A program made the translations under genes and the position numbers. Below the pieces are notes generated by a model. That model made no database searches. It was not told the origin of the DNA and worked only from the letters and a program-made list of their open reading frames with translations. From positions 8,515,001 through 8,579,000 of the forward strand of contig OY783220.1 of assembly GCA_963678705.1 (NCBI GenBank): 64,000 nt of DNA. The letters run 5' to 3'. Shown here piece after piece: positions 41,575 through 64,000 of the stretch (positions within the stretch are counted from its first letter, which is position 1; each line of letters starts with the position of its first letter). This stretch comes from Panorpa germanica (taxonomy: Eukaryota > Arthropoda > Insecta > Mecoptera > Panorpidae).

Positions 41575-42203
41575 AATGGGCTAGTGTCCTCATTTTTTAG
41601 TGGTTGATTTTTCAATTGTTGACTGAAATTGATGTTAATAAATGTGTATTGACGTGTCTATTTTATTAAATGTCTAAATGTTGACGAAGATATAGCAATT
41701 AAAAGTTTGAATTGTAGTTTTAGCGCTAGAAATGGTCGGACATATTTGTATGACGTGAAATGCATTTTATCGTCAGTTATTTGTTGAGTAGGTCAGTGCT
41801 GTGGTAATGTTTGTAGCTGATGGTAGTCGAAATAATCAAGTCAAGTCAAAAAATAATAGGTTTTTATTTTATTTAACCCTGTTACGGCCGACATAATATT
41901 GAAATTTTATTGTTCCTTGAAATAGCTGTGAATAATATTTGATATTTTGATATATAAATACAGATAGCAGAGATTTATGAGCTGTAAGGTTGGCAGCGGT
42001 TGTGATGTCACATGTATTTGGAATGTCTACAACGTTGAATCCCTTTAATAATTAAAGAGAAAAAATGACTTTTTTAATTGTTAACATCTCTTGAAATATA
42101 AGGAGTTATTAAAAAATATTTGAACAATTGAGGTTCTAGTAATCCACTTTATCAATATATAGTACACTTTTATAGAAATTAAGACATAGGACACAAGCCC
42201 ATT
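41575..42203 (-). mobile_element. MITE family A, copy A4
   Basis: Complete reverse-oriented copy from AATGGGCTAGTGTCCTCATT to AGGACACAAGCCCATT. With A3 it makes an inverted pair separated by about 610 bp. Confidence 0.92.
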
Positions 42204-43410
42204 ATAGGGATCAACATACAACTAATAAAAAACTACATATGATACTTTTCGTATACATGTTTATTAAAAACAATACAATTTTTTGGTAAATATAAGTAGA
42301 TATTTAAATTAAGTATAAACCTTTTGTGTGTTTAAAACATTTTCTTTCATAGAACACGAGCACGAGCCTTCATTCATTTCTAACGTCATTTTTCTACTCA
42401 TCTAACAATACTTGTACTTAAATTATAAATTAAACGAGATCGCCATTAAATTAAAGTTGACTAGAAATTATACAATATACATATAATAAGTTAGTTTGAA
42501 TATCTTTGATTATTTTAAATGGTTGGTTAGTTCAGCAGAATATCTACTAAAGATAGTTATGTATATTTTACGTAAAAAATATTATAGTGTATATATAAAA
42601 ACTTATGTAAAATATTATATTTAACATGCTTTATGTGAATTTTCTGTTCTACCTACATAAAAACTTATAACTAACATGTTTTAATTAATTAATAATGGTA
42701 ATAATGTTGGTAGATCATTTTTACTTATTAGGAGGTTTTGCTTAAGTAAAATATTACATGAATGGGTTGCTTTTTGACTAACAATTATTTCAAAATAGTC
42801 AAAGACTTTTGAATACGTATATTTTATTATAAAATATTATCCATCATTAAGTATTAAATAAATTAAGAAAATACAACAAATAATGATAATTTACTGTAGA
42901 TAAAAATTATTATGAGATAAAACTTGACCTTTTTGGGATAAATTTCCATAATATGATCATTACATGAAAACGCTGTGATGTTTTAAAATTAATAAAATGT
43001 TATTTGTATGTACATTGAGCTATATGTGTAGATAATGTGTCGGTATAATAAAATAATTTAGTTTCAAGTTAATCCCAAAATGAACAAGATAAAACATGCT
43101 TAAACCATCTGTTCTACATTCGTCTTCAATAAATTATCATTGTCTGTCGTATGACGACTTAAGATTAAGTTGTTTAGAAAATTAAACTTACGTTTAATAT
43201 TAAATAATTTTTTTAATAATGTAACCAAGTATCGCATGCCAATTAAATAGCTTAATGAAGATATAGTCGACGAAATACGTAATTAATTTTTTTTTAATTA
43301 AAAACATAGCCGCTGAACAGTAATAAAATAATTTGATGTGTATTTTACATAATAACATAAATATATTACAGGTTTTTTATAAACTTTAACAAAAGTTCAA
43401 CACAAAAACC
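42204..43410. other. No gene seen
   Basis: Very AT-rich sequence downstream of the guanylate cyclase gene. No ORF or RNA gene recognised. Confidence 0.4.
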
Positions 43411-44027
43411 TTAAGGTGAAACGATACTTGGCTATTCTTTCTAGCGAAATATAGATGGCGATACTATACAGCAGGTTAAATATTATCAAAAAAAACCATG
43501 TTTTTTAATGTTTAAATTGTTTTATGTAAGTAACTATAAACGCGAATCAAAATCTAAAGCTGCAATTAGTTAGATGAATAACGTATCTACATTTTAAGCT
43601 TTCTTCCACTGACTTTTAATGAGTTGGAATCGCAAAAATTAGTTTTGAAAATTAATATTGCTATATTTTCTAGTTAAATTTCAATTTTTATATTTTTATA
43701 CTCTATATATTTTTAAGTCTTAAGCGTAAGTTTGAGAACCATAATAAAGCTTATATAATTTATGACAAACCCTTAGAAATGTTACTAGACATATAAAATA
43801 GGAATTTAACTAGAAAATATAGCAATATTCATTTTCAAAAGTTATTTTTGCGGTTCCAACTCATTAAAAATCAGTGGAAGAAAGCTTAAAATGTAGATAC
43901 GTTATTCATCTAACTAATTGCAGCTTTAGATTTTGATTCGCGTTTATAGTTAATATTAAATACCTGCTGTCTAGTATCGCCATCTGTATTTCGAGAGAAA
44001 AAATGGCCAAGTATCGTTTCACCTTAA
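43411..44027. mobile_element. Fold-back element with long inverted arms
   Basis: 617 bp. The left arm (43411 to about 43697) is repeated in inverse order in the right arm (about 43790-44027): TTAAGGTGAAACGATACTTGGC against GCCAAGTATCGTTTCACCTTAA, CGCGAATCAAAATCTAAAGC against its inverse, and TTTTCTAGTTAAATT at the loop. The left arm has an extra ~45 bp (43486-43530). Both ends carry TTAA, which fits a piggyBac-type TTAA duplication, although it could also be part of the inverted repeat. The loop is about 90 bp with no coding capacity. It lies about 0.9 kb past the guanylate cyclase stop codon. Confidence 0.85.
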
Positions 44028-44915
44028 TAATAATAAATATTAAGTAAGTATTGGCCTTTCATTATGTAAAATATTAAAAAAAAGTTTATATTAAAATTAT
44101 GTTTAATTTTTAGCGCATAAAAATGCTAATTGCAAAATATTTTTAAACAAAACGGACTATTATAAAAATAGGATATATTCAAAAAATTAAGAATATGTAT
44201 ATAACATTATTCAGCATATTTTTAATTTCAATTTAAATTTGCATTTTTGTATATGATTTTTTTTAGTAAATTATTTAAAATAGCTTTGTAGTTTAATGCT
44301 TAAAAAATCGTTACGTTAAAAACTATAAATTGTATTTTTAAGTCCTATTTTTGGTTTAATTTTTACACTGTACCTTATGCTTTCTTGATACAAATACCAG
44401 CAGAAAAATTATTATAAACCAATCACAATAGCAGCTCAAAAATTGTTATATAGTATACATACATTTTTACAAACACATAATTTATATTCCAACAGCTAAC
44501 ATACATTACAAATAATTGTTATGATAACAAACAGAATGGTATGCCAATACTTGAGTGCTGCAAATAAAGGAGTGTTCTCATTGGTACAATATTCAACATT
44601 TTATCAGTATTTAATAGATAATTTTATCCAGGAATCCAGTCTTGCATTTACAGCTTATATGGGCGCTGTCTTAAATAAATATGCACTATCTTCCATCATA
44701 ACAAAACAAAAAAATTGTATTGAGAAAAATGTTGCACCAATGGGGACGATTCTTAATATCCGATTACAGTTTTCAATAACACTGTTATGGTGTCATATAG
44801 CATATAAATCTTACTCATATTCAAAACAAATAGGTATATGGGAATGCATATGCAAAAATGGCAGTGATTGAAAGTACAGTGGCATTAAATTAAATTACAA
44901 TAACTTATAAATAAG
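44028..44915. other. Probable 3' UTR/flank of guanylate cyclase
   Basis: Directly downstream of the cyclase stop codon on the minus strand. A plus-strand open frame of 116 codons (44521-44871) lies here but has no domain, no neighbour and no splice support; I read it as antisense of the 3' UTR. Confidence 0.4.
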
Positions 44916-58968
<14,053 letters not shown>

Positions 58969-60574
58969 CTGAAAATGAAAAGAGCAGAATATTAAAAGAG
59001 TTGTAGAATTGTCTATTACAAATAGAACAATAACATTATAAACTAATAAAACTAAAAAATGAAAATAAAATCCTTTGCCAACGAATATCTTTCTTATTTT
59101 TTGAGGGATACCTTCGCCTTAAACACAATCTTGTAAATAATTTCACTGTGTCCAATATCTCATGTCACTTATTGCTAATTTATGAAAATACCTCTGAATA
59201 TAAATTCCAGAATTACGTGTTCTATACTTATTTGACGTTTGACATACTTGCTGAACAGTTTTTTTGTTAAATACATTATTATTCGTATAACGAACCGTCT
59301 ACAAGTAATTATTTTTATTTGTTCATCTTTGTTTTCATGTTATGTAGGACTGTCATTAAATCCTGGTCATTTATCTGTTATTTACAATACCATGAATATC
59401 AGTGGCGACTTTTATATAAGGGCGGCAGGGTTGCAGCACTTCCATCATATCAAAAACGTCTCAGTTCTTAACATGTTATACATAGATATTGTGATTAATG
59501 TGTGACAAAATACCGCTATAGAAAACAAGTGGATTATTTTAAATATATGCTTATGCATGTGTATACTACACAAAAGATTTTGGGTTATAGCTGACTGCGC
59601 AGTAAAGAGATAAGGTACGCGTTGGATTTATTGTATCAAACGTGGAAGAGAAAAGAACCGGGAAAGTAATTTGAACTATAAAAATAAGTTAAAGATACGA
59701 GTATATATGTAAAGAAATTATATTTCTTTAGTTAGTACAAAGCTCGTCTGTCGGTAAAACAGTGACCGTTCTAGGAAAACATATACTCATGAACGCAATA
59801 GATGTTGCTGTAAAAATAACGGCCAACATTTGGAGTCGACAAAACTCACGTTTTTAGTTAGTTAGTCAAAAGTAATGATAATTTATGGTAAATAATAAAC
59901 TTTAAATGTCATTTCTTTAAATTTCAGGTATGATTTAAGTTAAACAATGTAATTATTAAAATAAATATGTAAATTACCAAAATAAACTTTAAATTTCAGA
60001 AGCAATACATGAGTTTATTTAAAATTTACAATTCGTAATAAAACTGGAGATATTGTCTTATATACGAGTATATTTACGTTAATTTTCTTGAAAATAACGT
60101 AACTTTCTTAATGCAGCTCCACCTCTATAAATTCTTTTGAGGCGCCACTGATAAACTCTATTCATCTTGCTCATTCTTACCAACATTTTTTGTGTTAACG
60201 AGGACATATTTTGTCTTCTGTCACCGAGTAATTCACGATAAACTTCGAGTAGGCAGTGGGTTCAAATCGATCATTATTTCTAATTACGACTGCTTATAGA
60301 TCGTTAACATTTACGACCTACGTTTTTCCCTAAATTTCGTTTTATTCCGTCACAATGAAATATAATTAAACTTGAATATTTAATGGCTTTCTTTTAATTA
60401 CATTTTAGTGGAGTAACGAAATATTAAATTCTGTAACAAGACAAATATTATCGCTCGTTGATTTGATAGAAATTAGAAAATGCAAGTTTAATTACAATCC
60501 AATTTTTATGCTTTATTTTAAATTAAAACTTTTCAATGTTTTAAGGTGGCAGTATAAGGTTTTAATTTTAATTT
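58969..60574. other. Upstream cyclase intron or flank; no exon recognised
   Basis: Should contain, or lead to, the missing N-terminal exons of the guanylate cyclase on the minus strand. I searched for ectodomain-type motifs and found none. Plus-strand frames at 58418-58654 and 59239-59505 have no domain. Confidence 0.4.
59400..60150. mobile_element. Possible hAT-like element, short inverted ends
   Basis: CAGTGGCGACT at the left and, in inverse, CAGTGGCGCCT at the right, 751 bp apart. CAGTGGCG is a common hAT-type terminus. No matching 8-bp duplication is visible and no transposase frame is present, so this is tentative. Confidence 0.35.
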
Positions 60575-61230
60575 ATTTATATTAATATACAACATATTAA
60601 GTTTATTGTGTGAGAATTTGAAGTCGATTGGAGTAAAACTGTCGGAGACATAGAGTTTTAAGTCTTCACCTTTTTGGTCTGATTTTGTCTTTCTTTCAAA
60701 CTTTTAAGCGCGTTTTTCTCACACGTAGGTTTTCAGAGTTGGTGCCCTCTCTAGTTCAAAACCTACTGGACCGATCCTTTTGAAATTGTACATACTCTTT
60801 TTTTACATAAATGCCGAGGTAGCGCTGTCGAGCTTTTTTTTTAATATTAACCTATTTTAAAATAATAAAGTTTCTGATTTTTTTCATTAAAAATCGGCAT
60901 TTTGACTTCTAAGTGCTGTACAAAATTGAAAAAGCAATAAATAAAAACTCAACAAGGTTACCTGCAGAAACTTATCAACTAATAAAATCTATTTGGTTTC
61001 TTGATTTTAGAAAATCCAGTGATGAGTTATGAGTGACACCGCAATGAGACCTTTTTTTGTGACGTCTGCAGAGATTCGCTGTCAATGTCTCATTTCTTAA
61101 TATTTATTTATGAAAATTTTACAAAGTATTCTTTAAATGTTATTTTATCATGTAGTAATTATAGAGATAATTATATATTAACTGTGTCGTCAAAAAACAT
61201 TATCGAACATATGCTTTTTTTGTATCGAAG
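60575..61230 (+). repeat. Repeat family B, copy B3
   Basis: The most complete plus-strand copy: GTTTATTGTGTGAGAATTTG, GTAAAACTGTCGGAGACATA, GTTGGTGCCCTCTCTAGTTC, ATGCCGAGGTAGCGCTGTCG, CCAGTGATGAGTTATGAGTG and GTGTCGTCAAAAAACATTATC. These are matched in inverse by B1 (1110-1760). No ORF and no clear inverted ends. Confidence 0.8.
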
Positions 61231-61740
61231 AATATGAAAACATATTAGTTTTCTTATTATTTTAATGAAAAAAAAAACAATTTGTAGGTCAACATTGTGC
61301 AGTAATAGGTACTCGCCCATGGCGACTTGTGTTTATTATTTGAAAGGGGGTGCACATATCCCCTTACGCCCAAAATGTTCCACTTCTAAAACATCGATAA
61401 ATTTATAAATTAAAACCCAACGTATATGCCTTACTCTCTCGTGTATTTTTTCATTATAAATAATTAAAACGAACATATTAATTATGTTATATCAATTAAA
61501 ACTTGAAAATATAATTCCGTAATCAAATAAACTTTTTGAAACAATTAAATATTTAGAACTTTGCAGTAATGTGTAATCAGTATTACCCGAGTATTTCCCT
61601 AATGTACTCTCTAAATTTTATAACACAATAATACAAAAGTACTCACTCGTATGTACAGTGCGACTAATTAAATAAGCCTGTACGCCTGTTATACAGTCAA
61701 ATTAATTATTTCTGTTTTTTGATTAATAATATATAAGATG
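61231..61740. other. No gene seen
   Basis: AT-rich DNA between repeat B3 and MITE A7. Nothing recognised. Confidence 0.4.
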
Positions 61741-62350
61741 AATGGGCTTGTGTCCTCATTTTTTAGTGGTCGATTTTTAAATTGTTGATTGAAATTGATG
61801 TTAATAAATGTGTATTGGCGTGTCTATTTTATTACATATCTAAATATTGACGGAGATATAGCAATTGAAAGTTTGAATTGTAGTTTTAGCGCTACAGATG
61901 GTCGGCCATATTTGTATGATGTGAAATGCATTTTAACGTCAGTTATTTGTTGAGTCGGTCAGTGCTGTGGTAATGTTTTGTAGCTGTTGGTAGTCAAATA
62001 ATTAAGTCAAGTCAAAGAATAATAAGTTTTTATTTTCTTTAACCCTGCTAAGACAGACATAATATTGAAATTTGATTGTTCCTTGAAATAGCTGTAAATA
62101 ATATTTGATATTTTGATATATAAATACATATAGCAGAGATTTATTAGCTGTAAGGTTGGTAACCTTACACAAGGATTGTGATGTCACATGCACTTGGAAT
62201 GTGTACAACGTTGAATCCCTTTAATAATTAAAGAGACAAAATGACTTTTTTAATTGTTAATATCTCTTAACATATAAGAAGTTATTAAAACATAATTGGA
62301 CATTTGAGGTTCTAGTAACCCACTTTATCAATATACAGTACAGTTTTATT
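61741..62350 (-). mobile_element. MITE family A, copy A7 (one end lost)
   Basis: Reverse-oriented copy starting AATGGGCTTGTGTCCTCATT. It runs through the whole interior but stops at ...ATACAGTACAGTTTTAT, lacking the last ~30 bp (AGAAATTAAGACATAGGACACAAGCCCATT side), so the second inverted repeat is gone and it should no longer move. Confidence 0.88.
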
Positions 62351-63664
62351 GTCTGGTACGACAAAAGCAAAACTATCTTTAGTGTGCACTGGCTTTAGTT
62401 TGGACACGTAGAAATGAATCACCAAAACCTAATACTTATTAAATTGGTATCCCTGTAGTAGATAAGAATAATGTTTTGGTTTGAATCAATATATATTTAT
62501 CTCCAATAATATAGCTTCAATAATACATAGCTCTTAAGTTTATATGTAATTTACGATCCAATCTTTTTTGTCGGTGATAAAAACAAACATTTGTGTTAGA
62601 TAACAAATTTCATTTTCTAAATATCTAATAAATTAAAATTACAAAGCGTTTCGGGTTCAAGTTAACTTTTTGCACGTATAGGCGAATTGACGAAGGTACA
62701 TTGTATGATCCCTGTGAAGGATTATGCCTTGTATCACTGAAGGAAAATCCCCAAATTATATTCTATATAAACTTGGTAAAACAATTTTAATAATACTATA
62801 TCCTTAGTGTATTTGAATATGGTAACATGTGGTTTGAAGATTCTCCGCTAGGTGGCAGAGCAATTCAGAAATTCAATGGTAATTTGTATTCAACTCGGTG
62901 TGCGTTGAAGTATATACCACGTTGTAGGATTTAATAACTTATGAATCTTGCGAAATTGAATTTGAATTCAACAAGTTTGGCAAACGTAGAATGAACAGAA
63001 ATGGCGTATTGTTTAAAGTGATATATATATGTATACAATGTATTGTAGTACAAATTTCCGCCACAGTGACGTTTTGTGAAACTTAAAATATATGTCGGTT
63101 TTCGAGAAAGATTTACTCCTTTGCCGTAGAAATGTTTGTACTTCAAGACAACCTCGTATTATGTTGGTAGTGATGTTGTGGCCCCATCTCAGTAAACAAT
63201 TTGGTGAAGTGTCCTGTTTTGTGACGTTTCTATCACTATTGCACTTCAATTATAGTTCGTATCAACTTTATCTTCATTTGTATTCCGACAGGTGGATTTG
63301 TAGCCGATAAAATAGACATTTCATCTCAACTGAACTCTTTCATGACAGAAAAATCATACGCATTTTCAATATAATGGCTCCAAAATGTTTACTGTGCCTG
63401 ATCAGTTTATGATTATGTATGTACATAATTCCAAAAAAATATAACTCTGCTCCAGGGATCTAACCAGAAGTCAACGTCAAGCCCACTACAGTTTTCTGAC
63501 TATTTTTCAAATTTTGCGATTTTAAAAACAATGGTTATCTTTGTCTCTGTTTGTTCAATGTGGTGTGGTGTGGTTTGTGTGGTGTTGTCTTTATCTTCGA
63601 CATTTGTCTTTATCTTAAGGCCCAGAGGGTTCACGAAGGCGAAGCTTTGTTTCAGAATAGCACG
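62351..63664. other. No gene seen
   Basis: AT-rich sequence with several overlapping short frames on both strands (for example 62931-63146, 63092-63310, 63531-63788), none with a domain or splice context. Confidence 0.4.
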
Positions 63665-64000
63665 AAATGTGCTTGTGTCCTATGTCTTAATTTCTATAAA
63701 ATTGTCCTATATATTGATAAAGTGGGTTACTAGAACCTCAAATGTTCAATTATTTTTTAATAACTCCTTATATTTCAGGAGATATTAACAATTAAAAAAG
63801 TCATTTTGTCTCTTTAATTATTAAAGGGATTCAACGTTGTACAACATTCCAAATGCATGTAACCTCACATCCAGTAGTTGCTATCTCTTTTATACAGCAG
63901 AGCGTAAAAGAGATATATTCTTGACAGAACTCTAACAAGTTTACAGGTTACCAACCTTACAGCTCATAAATCTCTGCTATATGTATTTATATATCAAAAT
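63665..64000 (+). mobile_element. MITE family A, copy A8 (cut by window edge)
   Basis: Starts AATGTGCTTGTGTCCTATG with one change in the terminus. After the CATTCCAAATGCATGTAACC block (about 63862-63950) it carries roughly 70-80 bp not seen in other copies, including CTATCTCTTTTATA and its near-inverse TAAAAGAGATA. The family sequence then resumes (CCAACCTTACAGCTCATAAA) and runs off the window. Confidence 0.85.

Noticed and set aside
44521-44871. 116-codon plus-strand frame beside the cyclase gene
   Set aside because: No recognisable domain or splice context, and it lies antisense to the expected cyclase 3' UTR.
62931-63788. Overlapping frames on both strands near the right end
   Set aside because: Mutually overlapping and without homology; one runs into MITE copy A8.

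Overview
The window is AT-rich nuclear DNA of an insect. The evidence is GT-AG introns, insect-type genes (a PGRP-SA-like peptidoglycan sensor, a Gyc76C-like receptor guanylate cyclase, Bazooka/Par-3, theta-class GST), an I-type LINE, a mariner and several MITE families. I cannot fix the order or species from sequence alone. There are no CRISPR arrays, operons or prokaryotic features.

Layout. 1-16.5 kb is probably the first intron (plus upstream flank of later exons) of bazooka/par-3, whose first coding exon lies on the minus strand at 16533-16652. This intron carries a full-length LINE with two intact ORFs (3424-9180) flanked by a perfect 12-bp target-site duplication, and several MITEs. 17.0-20.4 kb holds a small unknown plus-strand ORF and a four-exon non-catalytic PGRP-SA-like gene on the minus strand; the spliceosomal/ubiquitin-ligase gene RNF113A lies on the opposite strand inside the last PGRP intron. 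21.8-23.0 kb is CIAO1 (cytosolic Fe-S assembly), 23.3-26.4 kb is NPRL2 (GATOR1/TORC1), 27.4-28.7 kb is a theta-class GST, all on the minus strand. 29.9-38.2 kb contains two intact tandem allantoinase genes with the same ten-exon structure and duplicated promoters; each copy has since received a different transposon (RTE/SINE-like in the first, a deleted mariner in the second). 38.3-44.9 kb is gene-free and repeat-rich, with an inverted pair of MITEs and a long fold-back element. 44.9-59.0 kb is a receptor guanylate cyclase of 18 recognised exons whose N-terminus was not found; its introns hold MITEs and LINE remnants. 59-64 kb is repeats and unassigned DNA.

Function. The genes are unrelated housekeeping, immune and signalling genes rather than a pathway cluster: epithelial polarity (Baz), Toll-type immune recognition (PGRP), splicing/ubiquitylation (RNF113A), Fe-S delivery (CIAO1), amino-acid sensing (NPRL2), detoxification (GST), purine catabolism (allantoinases) and cGMP signalling (Gyc). 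I found no new multi-gene system. The most interesting items are the apparently intact LINE, the nested gene, the young allantoinase duplication with datable insertions, and three repeat families (one with at least eight copies in 64 kb) that I do not recognise. Exon limits were worked out by hand from splice sites and reading-frame phase; every gene model closes in frame.
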